This document shows positions 37,336 through 48,335 of a stretch of DNA of 64,000 nt, piece after piece. Source of the stretch: Neurospora tetrasperma FGSC 2508. Its lineage: Eukaryota; Ascomycota; Sordariomycetes; Sordariales; Sordariaceae. Below the pieces are notes generated by a model. The model worked only from the letters and a program-made list of their open reading frames with translations. It was not told the DNA's origin and did no database searches. Position 1 is the stretch's first letter; every line of letters begins with the position of its first letter. The stretch is from contig NW_009799179.1 of the NCBI RefSeq assembly GCF_000213175.1, forward strand, positions 8,874,480 through 8,938,479, written 5' to 3'. Made by a program: the position numbers and the translations under genes.

Positions 37336-40315
37336 TTACATCGGAGCACCCCAAAGTGCGTTGATTTGCTTTCTCCGAACCTGAAAAGACAACCTGTTAG
37401 TTGATGTTTGCTTCCACTTATCACACAAGGTTTTTGCTTACCATCGGGCTCAAAATCATCACACCAGCCGTAATCGCCAATACAGTTCCAATAAGAGTGA
37501 CCTTGTTGAAGCCCTTGCCGAGAATGTCAAATAAGAAGCTCGGCGCTACCCTCGACCCAAACACATCGATGCCATAAGCGAACACCAAGCTGGTACTCTC
37601 CACAACTGCCGGCGCGGCAATGATCTTCTGCACGCCAATTACGTCCCTCTCGTGGGTGTGAACGCTCTTGGGGTCAATCTCAATGGCGGGGTGGTACTTG
37701 ATCAAGCCTTCCTCGGCCTCGGCGGCGGTAGGGTCACGGCCAACAGGGCGGCGGGGCTCGAGGACCATGCGCGGGATACCGACGATACCGTGATTCTCCG
37801 GGAGGTAAGCCAGTACCTGGCGAGAAGTGATACCCTGTCTGGTCTGCGTGACCTCCAGCGCGGAAATGGGAGCGCTGAGAATGAAGGTTTGAGAGACGAC
37901 CGAGGGCAGAGGGACGTCACCCGGAGCATCGATGGGCCCAAGAGAGGAGAAGTTCTCGGCGTCACCAAGGACACCTCTATCGTTGGGCTTGTCTGTCTCG
38001 TAAAGGTCGGAGACGACGATCTGGTATCCCTTGAGAGATTGGGCGCCGTCTCTGAGGCGGTACTGGCCAAAGTAGGTGCAAGTAAACCAGTTCTCCGCCA
38101 TGGCACACTCAATGTGCTTGTTGGGGTCAACACCCTCGTGTTTGGAGGAGGCCAAGATCTGTCCGGAGACCGTGTCGAGCAGATAGATAACGAGAGAAGG
38201 AATCTTGGTACTCTCATCGACTGCGGCAACAACAAGGGTGTTGGGGTTAAGGTACTTGTACTTCACAGTTCGGTCACCGAGGACGCGACCAATGGAGGCA
38301 ACGGCGTCATGAGGAGGTCTGGCAGCAATGTCGACAATTCTCTGAAACTTAGGCAACACGAAAGTCCAAGAGACGGTTTGCTTTCCGTCAGCAATCGCCA
38401 CGCCCTTCAACTCTTTATCGGAGCCACGGACCACAGCAACCTGGTTAGGGAGTATGTCAGAGGTCAGGCCTTGAAGTTCACCATCCAAACCAACGGGGAA
38501 GAGACGAGGTCCAGAAACGGTGTTGAGAAGAGCAGCGCTCTGGGTCGCAGGAGATCCCTCCGGCCCCTTGCTCAACACCTCTATATTGAACGAGGTACCC
38601 GGGAGAATCTTGACAGTTGTCTCATCGTTGTTCGTTCCAAGGATAGTGACAATGCCCGTCGAGTCATCCGCCTTGATTCCAGCAACAGCCCACTTCTGGC
38701 CCGTGGGCAGGTCAAAGACCCTCTTGGAAGCCAGGATCTTTCCGTGGTCACCGGCGTCAAGGACGTAGATCATACCGCGCCTTGTAGCCAAAACAACGAG
38801 CTTATGGAAGCCAAAGGTGTCCCGGGCAAGCTTAACATCGTGGGAAGAGACCTCAGTGCCAAGTATACTGCTCATCAAGCGGGTAGGAATGTTTTTAAGG
38901 TACGTGGGCAAGTACTGGAGATCTTCAAGATGACGCTTGACGCGATGGATGTAAGCCTCGAGAGGGTTGCTGTGAGCCTCCTGTTCCAAAGTCTTGGCGA
39001 GGTTTTCACTCTCAGGAATCTCCACGAAAGTGGCCGCAACAGCTCCGGTCAAGCCTTCAGGACGAGACCAGACGACGTCTCCGTTGCGGATAAGAATCCA
39101 TTCGTCAGTATCTGTAACAGCAGCCGACCTGACGGCATAGCTATCGGTGCCGGCCTTCTTCACAACCTCGGAGACTCCATGAAGGGCAACCAGCCTGGAT
39201 TCGGTCGTCTTCAGGGGCCATCGCCCGAGCACGGTGTCCGAGGTAGACGAGAAAATGACCAGCTCCTCGTCAGTAATACGAGTAAAGTAGACATTCGCAC
39301 CGTTAGAGCTGGTGGAGAAAGCGCCGGGTCCAGAAGTGAAAGGGAGCTGATAAGCCTTGGTGATGACGTTTGTCCTAAGATTAACGTGGTACACCTCAGC
39401 AGTATGGCCGGTAGAGGTTTTGCTGTGCACCAGAAAATGCGGCTGAGACTGGACAATATGGGGAGCATGTATTTCGACGGAGATAGTGTCGGCGGGCAGG
39501 GCGAATTCCTGTCGGGTCTTTTGCCCCAGAACACTGACACGTAGCTGTTGACGAGTGTCGTCGGTCCAAGCAATAATAGGAGCCGCAGAGTTAGCACCGA
39601 CGAGAATGACATCGTCCTTATCGTGAACATCCGCCTTGGTTCCAAGCACCAGCTCATCCTCGCGCTTCCCGCTGAGGGCATCGAGGATTGTGACTTTGAG
39701 GTTGTAGGCGCCGGCAGATCCGCGAAGACTAATGACGAAGACCTTCTCAACATTGGTGCTGACCTGAAGGGGCACGTCACCGGAGGTCTCCATATATTCC
39801 CACACAACCCTTCCGTCGTTGCCACTCAGCCTCCTGAGCACAGTCGACTCGTTCTCGTCGAACAAAGCCAGGATATCCTTCCTGTTATTTTCAGTCATCT
39901 CCATGACCTCGAGGTCCTTAACCTCCCCCGCAAAATCCATCCAGAACTTATTTCTCCCGTTCACGGCGTCCCACGCGTGTACCGACTGGCCGTAGGCGCT
40001 GGCCAGCCAATTTTGGCCTTCGCCCGCGCGCAAGAAGCCGCCGCCGTCCGTAATGGTGCCATTAAGCAGTTGTCGCCAAAGGATGGCACCGCTGCTGGGA
40101 TTAACGGCGCCGAGCACGCCAACGTCGCTTAGGGTATAGAGTAGGCTCGCCTTGTCGTCTCGCCTCGGCTTGTGGAAGAAGGTAGTTTCGCGTTGGGGGA
40201 GGCCCAGGAGCTCGTAATGGTAGTCGATGTGGCCGACCTCATCCTGGAAGACAGCACGCACCGCAGATGGCAGCGCGACCAGGAGGAGCGCCGATAGCTG
40301 GGTCGGGAGGTGCAT
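37336..40315 (-). CDS. emc1: ER membrane protein complex subunit 1
   Basis: CDS complement(join(37336..37380, 37442..40315)), 972 aa, the usual length for fungal EMC1. EMC1 is the large lumenal subunit of the EMC insertase, which inserts tail-anchored and multi-pass proteins into the ER membrane. A signal peptide (MHLPTQLSALLLVALPSAVRA) is followed by a PQQ/WD-like beta-propeller region whose first blade contains YTLSDVGVLGAVNPSSGAILWRQ. The C-terminal EMC1 domain includes KYLNPNTLVV and the region SFILSAPISALEVTQTRQGI-like (about residues 860-880, reading TFILSAPISALEVTQTRQG). One transmembrane helix follows at about 938-956. The final 15 codons are on a separate exon: donor GTAAGC (37441), acceptor TTCAG (37381). 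That exon supplies the conserved C-terminus VRRKQINALWGAPM; without splicing the protein would end in a non-conserved SKNLV. Confidence 0.95.
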
Positions 40316-41063
40316 GTCGATTTGGCCCGCGGCCAGGAATGTTGGGAATTGATAAGTTGGAGAAGTGCAGTTACGGAAACGCGATCGCCATTAGCATTTG
40401 AGTGGCTTGAAAGTGTCGTGGCAAAAGCAATCGATTTTGTTGACGATGCTTGACACAAGCTCGAATTGGGCAGCAGAAAAACACCGACCCAGTGTAAAGA
40501 GACAGATGACGCGAGAGGACAATTGGATGGAGCTGCCTGGCTCCTCTCAATGTTGGGAAGACAGATTGTGACGTTGAAACAACCTTAGCTCTCCCCTGTA
40601 GGAGTCGTAGCACCTGAAAGCGTCAAGCGGGGTCCCCGAACTCTGAAGGGCCCGGCGCTCCCCTGGGCTGTCCAGAGCTCCCCGCTGCTGTACTTGTGGA
40701 TCGCCATCCGGATCCTTGGCATCTCCATAAACATTCACATTGGATCCAGAAAGGGAAGCTTCCGTTCAAGGTGACACCGCGATATATACGGTCTCTTGTT
40801 ACATATTTGAGTTCGCTGCTGACGCGCTGCAATAAATTCACCCTCCTGAAAGTCTAATATGCACCGTCCGAGATCAGCACATTTAATAATCCCAAGCCAC
40901 AGACAACTTGGTTGCTAGGTAGCCACTGCCTAAACCGAGTTAGTTCGTAAAAGTTCGCCATACGCCTAGCACTGCCGACCCAAACCACAGATACAATAAA
41001 TCAAGAACCTAACCCTAATGACCGATAACATTGACCGCTCGTTCAGAAATTCAACTAGACACC
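40316..41063. other. intergenic spacer between emc1 and the LRR gene
   Basis: This is the promoter side of emc1 and the 3' flank of the LRR gene. No convincing coding frame was found. It contains a short CCTAACCCTAA-like word near 41009, which is too short to be a telomeric tract. Confidence 0.4.
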
Positions 41064-42775
41064 TTAAAGCATTGTATGAGGTGTTACATCCGAAGAATCT
41101 AGAACGTTGGGTGTACAAGCCCAAGAACATCCTCTTCGAAGGAAAGGCACCCATGCCTCGTCTTCGCGCCCGCTGATATTCCTGTGTCGAATGCGCGCTT
41201 CCGTTGTACCCTCGGCACTTGTCATTCTTTCAACGGTCGTGCTCCGAATCTCGCGAAACTCGATCCACTCAGTTACCGGACAGAGTGTCTCCCGCTTGCA
41301 AACCGTGCAATGCTGGCCACCCATTTTATCCACGACAATGGCACGCTCCAGCGGATCAGCAAGATGTGACGGGCATCCGTCGCTCCTTAGGAAATTGGGT
41401 AGTGACTCTGCGTCCTTGGACCGTGCGGCAACTCGCATTGCTGTTGCGAGGAGCGATGATGGGCCTTTGGGTTGAAAAGACCGCTTCGAATCCCCCAACG
41501 ATTCAAGATGTTGCTTAACTGTTTGCGGTATGACCAACGACCCAAAGTCTTCTGTTTCAAGCTGCTTCGAACTATCCGTGAGACGCTGAGTTTTCTCGGG
41601 GAAAATGAACTTGCTGAGAACGTGGCCGGCACTGTTGGAGAATTGGACCGGTGTGCGGGCTCGTAGCGCCGTAGTGAAGAGTGTGAAGTTTTCGCCCCGG
41701 TCCCGGTCTACCAAGAATCCATGAATCCCACTCCCTCTTGTGCGATATTCGTACTCGTGTTGCATCAAGTCATCGGCCAAGAAGTATCGCCGGTCTTTTG
41801 GTTGGAAAAAAGAATTAGGGTGGATATTCAGAGTGTGAAACCCAATGGCACTCTCCATTAGGTCTATCAGCTCTCCTGGTAAATGGCGTAACCGATTGTT
41901 GGCGATGTTGAGGGTTGTCAGGTTCTTCAGCTTTGCAATGGCGGGCGGCAGTTCGGCCAGCTTGTTGTTTCGAAGGCTGAGTACGGTTAAGTGCTGGAGG
42001 TCGAGGAGAGCGCTAGGAAACCTCGACAGCTGATTGTTTCCCAAAAATAGTTTAAGGCTCGGATCTCTGGGTACAAATGGAACATCTTTTTCCACGACAG
42101 GGATCGGGGTCAGGCCCGCAAGAGGTTCAAGAACGGAGTCGGCGATCGAGGCCAAACCCATCTGGCTACCAAAAGTTAGCTTGTCCTCTTCCACAATGAC
42201 TGTTCGCGAAAGGGGTAGTGCCGCAGTGCGTTGACCTCGCTGGCTCACCTCAGGTCGACGTCTTCTCGACCATCGTCTACACATGCCAAGACAACATTTT
42301 GTGCGCGTTGCTCTTCTGAACTTAATCTCGGTATACGCTTGACGACTGGGAGAGGGAGAGGAAGTCGTGCAGCAAGTGGCGGCAGATCGATATCACCATC
42401 GGTATCGGTTGCGGCGTCTTGGCCGACCCAGACGCCGCTGTCGGGTTGTCGCTTCAAGTGACGCTTGTGCCGAGGATTTGATGATGGACCGGGATCTGCA
42501 TCGTCACCCATGACAGAGTCGGAGGATGCCGGTACTTGGTCGAACCACGAGCCTACGTATCTCCTCTTCCGCCGCCCTTGCAAGTAATTGTCCAAAGCGG
42601 GATCATCGTCGCTCGAAAAGTATGCAGGGTCACTAGAGCTGCTCATACCAGGCGAAGGAGGAGGAGGGGCATAGTAGCCACGGGACCGCTTGCGTACCCC
42701 TGGGACATTTGTGATAAAGGCGGGCAGTTCGTCTGGAACTGGCAAAGACGACAACGTGGGCTCGTCTACCTCCAT
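41064..42775 (-). CDS. leucine-rich-repeat protein, 542 aa
   Basis: CDS complement(join(41064..42165, 42249..42775)). The N-terminal 150 residues are disordered, rich in Pro/Ser/Asp with basic clusters (GRRKRRYVG, HKRHLKRQ). After EEQRAQNVVLACVDDGREDVDL come about three leucine-rich repeats at roughly residues 212-275 (LFLGNNQLSRFPSALLDL, LSLRNNKLAELPPAIAKL, LNIANNRLRHLPGELIDL). The C-terminal half ends with a cysteine-bearing segment (HCTVCKRETLCPVTEWIEF...RRGCSWACTP) that may bind zinc. The 83-nt intron 42166-42248 (donor GTGAGC, acceptor GGTAG) is required: the two reading frames differ, and joining gives VDLSQMGLASIADSVLEPL. The LRR class resembles those of small-GTPase or ubiquitin-related adaptors. 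The precise role is unknown; the basic clusters could be nuclear localisation signals. Confidence 0.82.
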
Positions 42776-43772
42776 GACGGAAACCCTGCCGGTGTGATTA
42801 TCGTGATGATATCGATAAAACGGATTGGCCGAGGAATGTGAATCGGATTACCCAACAGATACCAGTATGTGGTACAAGCACAAGGTGGGGGAGGGGGCAG
42901 CCTGAATCAAGTGCCCGTTACCATACGCAAGCTGATATATGGTGTGAGACAAGGGTGAGGAAGAGCATACAAGATTGGACAAGATGTGGTTGACAACTGC
43001 AGTGTCTCAGACAATTGACAGCGGGAAGTAAAAAAGTGTCGGCACCACCAAGAAGAAAACGGACACTGGAAAAGGTTGTTTCAAGCTGTGATTCCGTGCT
43101 TTCGGGTCGCTACGCTGATTTGAACAAAGCAGCTGCAGATGTTGATACTTGACGAAAGAAGAAAGGAAGAAAAGAAACGGTGAGTGATTGTTCCATGGCC
43201 TCTGAGCTATATGTAATTACCAGTAAAAAACAGGCACAAAGTCCATGCGTGATGCCCGATCGAGGCAAGACTGATTTGGTAACTTTCCTTCCAGAACTGA
43301 CGCGTTTCTGCGCATTTAACTGCATTCCCCTTGGATACCTTCAACGCGCTTCGAACGATAAACATGGAAACGCGTTTGCAGAGATCCGAGCTTCCTTACA
43401 AGTTCTGCCCCACATGTACCCCACATATCGATACATGTAGAGCCCCACTGATGGTGTTAGACAAACGTTAAATACAATACAGAAATGTAGCTCGTGCTTT
43501 CGTGATTTCAGGCTCGAGTCCTCAACATGGTGCTGGGTGCCGTCGCCTCCCTCCGCTATCATCATTTTGGTTTCGGTTACCCCGACCGTGCTCCATTTGT
43601 GCTCCGCGTGCGTCGGGCTCCTTTCCGGCGCCACGGTGCCTGTTCCCGTCGGCTGTTCCCGCGCACGCACCTCCATTGTTGCAATCCCCTTGACCACTTG
43701 TAACTGAAAACCCTGTAAAGGTGATAAAGGGCTACATAACTTGGATGCTTCAGTAGAGACTGTCGGCTGATC
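42776..43772. other. intergenic spacer
   Basis: This holds the promoter of the LRR gene (left) and the 3' flank of the zinc-ribbon gene (right). Nothing coding or repetitive was recognised. Confidence 0.4.
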
Positions 43773-44949
43773 TCAGTCGTCCCTCTCAATCTTCGCTATA
43801 GGGCTGCTAGGAGATTCTGGCTTTACTCCTACTTGCGGCGATGGCTTTCGTGCAGACGTGTAGATGTAATCGGTCAAGCGAGCAAGCTCTTCATCATCGG
43901 AGGAGTCGAACTCGTCCTGATAAGCATACTGTTGTTTGCCAGATGCCTGGTTTTGAGGCTTTGCAAGTACTTCCACCTGCTTTGACGAGCCTTCCTCCGG
44001 TCCTGCCATGTCAGATACCTGCGACGACATATCCGAGACCAGATCGACGACAGTTTGAGAAGAAAGAATATCTGCGGCCGTCTCGACGAACCTTGACTTT
44101 GTGTCCTTCCCAGGGCCAGGGGCAGAGTCAATGGAATCGGCGGCCGCGGCGTTGCTGACAGTTGGAGCGACAGGTACAGGAGAGAGTGATCTTTCGGGCG
44201 TGAATTGACCATCTTCAGTGAGGTCTATGGCCATTTCTGCAGCTCGAGCTGGTCCAGCCTCGTGTTCTAGCCCCCGTGTTCCTGGCCTTGCTATATTCGC
44301 TGGGTGCCGTTCAGGCGCTTTCCCTTTGTCCAGCTTCTTCCCATCGTGATCACGGTCGGAGGGGCGTCCCGTGGGTTGTGTTCCGGGTAGCGCTCCCGTG
44401 TTCTGAAGTGCTTTGCCGTGTACGTCTTCACGGTAATCGCATGGTCGTTCCGCTGCGTCTTTTCTATCGCACTCCATCCACTGTTCCTTGAAGTTAAAGG
44501 GATTCAAGCACTTCTTGACGAGTCGACCCATTGTACACTGCGGGCAGATGGCCTTTTTGGAGGGCGACGGTGGAACTGTAAGCATGGGGTCTGTGTTCCA
44601 GATCTTGTAATACGTGCAACCCTTTCTCTCTTTGTCGCTGCAGCTGAGTCGATACTTCCCGGCAATGTTCTGGTTGGGATGGTCCAGGCTGATTTGCTTC
44701 CTCACGAGATGGCCGAAGCGGCATTCCGGGCAAAAACCATATTTCCATTTGGGAGTTTTCCCAGATCTCCCGGTGCCTGTGCTGCCAGTATTGCTACTCT
44801 GTGATGGCTTTGGCTTTCCTGGAGTTGACGGCACTGACTTGGTCACCCGGCCGCTGATAACCCCGGACTGCGATGGGCCTCCTGCCAGACAATCAGCTTT
44901 TGTCATGATTACGCCAAAAGTTACAGGGAGCATACTGACCAGGCGCCAT
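43773..44949 (-). CDS. protein with two C4 zinc ribbons, 372 aa
   Basis: CDS complement(join(43773..44881, 44940..44949)). Exon 1 encodes only MAP plus one base. The 58-nt intron has donor GTCAGT (44939), an internal AGCTGAT branch-like word and acceptor GGCAG (44882), and yields MAPGGPSQSGV. An unspliced start at 44933 would also be open. Two tandem four-cysteine modules are visible: Cys54-x2-Cys57...Cys84-x7-Cys92 (FCPECRFGHLV...LSCSDKERKGC) and Cys116-x2-Cys119...Cys141-x9-Cys151 (ICPQCTMGRLV...MECDRKDAAERPC). The pattern C-x2-C-x-x-G-x-L-V then C-x(7-9)-C resembles topoisomerase-type zinc ribbons that bind DNA. The C-terminal 200 residues are disordered and acidic, with VIDLTED-like (AIDLTEDGQ) and VDLVSDMSS stretches resembling SUMO-interacting motifs. 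No catalytic domain is present. A nuclear DNA-associated adaptor is a reasonable guess. Confidence 0.75.
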
Positions 44950-46208
44950 GGTTAGAAATCTCCACACGCGTTAGTTAAAGTTCAGAAAAAGTTCAGAAGG
45001 TTGGGCGGTTTGGTATTGAGATTGATCTGAGGAAGTTTCAGGTCTGCGAGGGGTAACGAGCTGAAAGTTTATAACGAACGACCTTTCTGCCTCGTCTTCC
45101 TTGTATGCCTTGATGGCGCACCTTGAGCCCAGCCTCAACTACCGACAGGCCAATCCAAAGGTCCGAAGATTGAGGGCATAGCGAATAGCTTGATTACACG
45201 CATGAAGGCGCTTAACCGACCCAATATCGCTATTGCAACCCATACCTGATATGTGTCGAAGAACAAAATCTGATTACCGGTTGCTCGGTGAACGGGCATG
45301 CTATGCACACAGAGTATGGGAGCGGGGGGAAACAATGGCTCTCTTTCTTGGCGTTACGATAGGGTCCCCTCAACAGTCCCACCATCCACAGTTATTGGTG
45401 AGGTAGTTGATACACTAGATGGACTTCCTGGGTTGGGGTAGAGGAAGATAAGCAGTGCCCGTTGAGGCTTACTCCGCTTTCAGACTTCGATTGACGAGAT
45501 GATTAAAAACTCCATGGCAGAAAGGCACAACAGCGGGGATCCTGCAGATGGATAAGATTCCAAAGGATTTAGACACCTAGGGTATGTGCCTCTCTCAAAG
45601 GCTTCCCGAAAAGGCACGGGACAGGGTTAGGGTGGCAGACCTCAACCAAGAGAGAATACAAGATGAGCCGGAAACTGAAAGCGCCCGTCGGTCATCTTCG
45701 GACCGTGCGCTTGGTGGACACTTTTCTTAATCAAGGTGTACCATTACACCATTGACACGTTTTGATATCACTATACATATGTCAGCTCAACACCTTTGAT
45801 GAACCTGCCTATAAATAGAGAGGAGGGCCAATGTGAGAGAAGTCAAAATCAGCTGTCGAGCCTCCTCGGGTTAGTGCCTCGAATTAAGTTTGATGAACTC
45901 CTGCTACAGGGTTAAAGTCAGAGTATAAGGTCTGGCAACGACCATCTCGAATTATTTGCAACCTTGGGGACTTTGGCATTGGAGCATCTGCTCCGATTAA
46001 AACGTCTAGTGATTATTATGTCCAGTGAATCGTAACTGGTACGCGGCGTCGTGTGGCACCGGCGTACATTCGGAGGCCCCTAATTCTTTTCGTGTGGCTT
46101 TTCTCCCGGGTCGGGCACGCTGAGTTCAACCTCGAAATGGTATCGTATCTCCTCGCTCGGACGGCCGTGATGATACAAGGAGATGTGGCGTATTGTGTCG
46201 CGCCCGGC
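44950..46208. other. intergenic spacer
   Basis: This holds the promoter of the zinc-ribbon gene (left) and the 3' flank of the phosducin-like gene (right). I see no coding frame with a motif, no RNA gene and no repeat. Confidence 0.4.
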
Positions 46209-47033
46209 TTAGTCCCAGTCATCGTCGTCCTCTTCCTTGTGATCAGAGGTGCTTCTGATGTTCTTGCTAAAGAGCTTCTCCTCCTCCGCATCCTGAACCT
46301 CCCTCCTTCTCTTGGCAACCCGCATGTCATTGTCAGGAATCGCCCCAACATCGACGAGTAGCTTATCGATGTCCAACATGTTGGTCTTGACACCATGCAT
46401 TGTCATGAGCGTCACAACCTGTTTGACAATATCCCCCTTGTTATAGACCAAAATCGTAGGACAGTTGCGCTCAGGGTAGTTTTCGATAGCTTGCGACGCT
46501 CTCATTTCGCAGAACTTGATGTCGCCGTACTCCCTTGCTGCCTGGCGCCACAGCTCTGACAGAACTCTCGACTCGACGTTGGTGCCCAAGGAGGAGGTAA
46601 GGAGGACAAACACTGGTCCGTTCTGTGACGCATCGGTGACTTCGCGGGAGTATTCGGGCTTGGATAAGGGGTAGACGCTACCGTGTACCGACTTCTTTTG
46701 CAGTGCGCTGAGCTCCTTCATCCTCTGCTGGCGGTAAATCTCCAGGAACTCTTCGTCCTCCTCGTCTTCAAGTTCGTCAAGCTCGTCCAGGTCCTTGCCT
46801 TCAAGCCTGTTCTCGTGTGCAAGTCGGCGCGCCTCCTCGATAGCTTCCTGGATCATAGGCGTCGGGCTAGGGGGCTTCTCGGGGATAACACCATGCTTGC
46901 GAAGGATATCGTTCCTACAGAACTGTAAGCGCGCCTTGACCGCGAGGATGTGCCTCTCTGTCTCTCACCATTCTGTGTCGGCGTTGGGGTCGTCGATAGG
47001 AACAGCTATGCGCTGGTCTCCCGGGGCGGCCAT
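46209..47033 (-). CDS. plp2: phosducin-like protein, PhLP2 type
   Basis: CDS complement(join(46209..46914, 46969..47033)), 256 aa. PhLP2 proteins are thioredoxin-fold co-chaperones that work with the CCT chaperonin in folding actin and tubulin. Exon 1 gives MAAPGDQRIAVPIDDPNADTE. Joining across the 54-nt intron (donor GTGAGA at 46968, acceptor TGTAG at 46915) gives DTEWNDILRKHGVIPEKP, the N-terminal signature of the PhLP2 branch. A long acidic helix follows (DLDELDELEDEEDEEFLEIY). The thioredoxin-like domain (about residues 110-225) contains FVLLTSSLGTNVESRVLSEL and NYPERNCPTILVYNKGD. The tail is basic then strongly acidic (KEEDDDDWD). No CxxC redox motif is present, as expected. It is divergent from the eS27 gene. 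Confidence 0.9.
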
Positions 47034-47758
47034 CTCGAACGTGCGTGGCGGTCGAGGGGTATTGTCGGCTTGAAGGAGGGGCGAATTTGCGGAGTGTTTG
47101 GGAAAATGCCGATGATGCTCACGGGGCCGGAGCTTGTCAAAAAGGAATGGGCCTGGAATCTAAGGGGTAGCCGGCACGCAACTGTGAACTGGTGTCGCGA
47201 CCTTGGTGGTGTAAAGGTATTTGTAAGAAGAACGGTTGCTTCGGACGGAGATGTCGCTTTGCGATTCGAAATGTGACCCCTTTGGAGCTGTCTGGCCTCG
47301 CTGGCATGTCCACTAGAGGTACCTTACGCGGGCGGTCTGCTCCTCTGTTGACATCCCCATCTCATCACTGCCCCGCCTTGTCCGCCAGCCCGCCCCAGTC
47401 CAGTGGGCCGCCCCCGGGAATCCATGCAGCGTCACAGCGAGAGCCTTGCTCCCCCCACTGAACGAGCCTTTGAATCGCCCAGCGAAGGTGGCAAGTCTGG
47501 GCTCCACTTTGACAGCCAAGGTCTGTGCAGCAGGGCTTCTAATTGGTTACAAAAGCGAGCCCTAACTGTCGCCTGCCAAGCCTAGCCACTTTTGCGTGTG
47601 CTCCTCACAGACCGAAAATTTGCCTGAACTTTTGTGTCTTGCTAGGTTCGACCTCCCCTCTTTTTCAACCACCAACGAGCACAAATCTGCCGCCAATCCC
47701 ACCAGATTTCATCATTCAACCGAAAGCTCGTTGTCTCGACATCGAATAATCAGTCAAG
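47034..47758. promoter_or_regulatory. shared divergent promoter, plp2 / rps27
   Basis: The 725 bp between the two ATGs, transcribed in opposite directions, must contain both promoters and leaders. A C/T-rich segment (about 47590-47760) before the rps27 ATG is in keeping with a strongly expressed ribosomal-protein gene. No specific factor site is claimed. Confidence 0.5.
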
Positions 47759-48335
47759 ATGGTAAGACCCTGCCATTTTCGATTTTGCAGTTTTGGCGAT
47801 GGGGACGGATTTCTGGGCCATTTTTCTACGACGGGAAATGTGCATCGACACGGACGGAAAAACGGGTGGAACAGCGGTGGAAATCGAAAACAACGATTAC
47901 AGCGGACATCTGGGCGAAAAAGGACGCCGAGGAAAGCGCTGGATTTGATGGAAATGGGGTTGTTTCGATGTTTAAACATAGGCTGTGATGCTGACAGTTT
48001 GATTTCTCAAGGTTCTCGCCGTTGATCTCCTCAACCCCAGCCCGGCTTCCGAGGCCCGCAAGCACAAGCTCAAGGTATGCCGCATCGATCCCCGACGATA
48101 TGAATACATCACGGCCTCCTAGCCGCGACATGATACTGACAACGCGTCATAGACCCTTGTGCCTGCCCCCCGCTCCTTCTTCATGGACGTCAAGTGCCCC
48201 GGCTGCTTCACCATCACCACTGTCTTCTCCCACGCCCAGACCGTCGTCATCTGCCAGGGCTGCACCACTGTCCTTTGCCAGCCCACCGGTGGTAAGGCTC
48301 GCCTCACCGAGGGCTGCTCTTTCCGCCGCAAGTAG
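47759..48335 (+). CDS. rps27: 40S ribosomal protein eS27
   Basis: CDS join(47759..47761, 48012..48074, 48153..48335), 82 aa, the same length as the yeast protein. Exon 1 contributes only the ATG. Intron 1 (47762-48011, 250 nt, donor GTAAGA, acceptor TCAAG) and intron 2 (48075-48152, donor GTATGC, acceptor CATAG) are both needed to read [20 protein letters not shown] and then [20 protein letters not shown]4 zinc finger is formed by Cys37, Cys40, Cys56 and Cys59. The C-terminus [16 protein letters not shown] is almost invariant in eukaryotes. eS27 is part of the small ribosomal subunit and is needed for rRNA processing. Long introns near the start are usual in fungal ribosomal-protein genes. 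Confidence 0.97.

Noticed and set aside
37652-39544. 630-codon open frame on the plus strand
   Set aside because: It is the exact antisense of emc1. C/G-ending codon bias of a real gene leaves its complement free of stops; the product has no motif and the minus-strand gene is certain.
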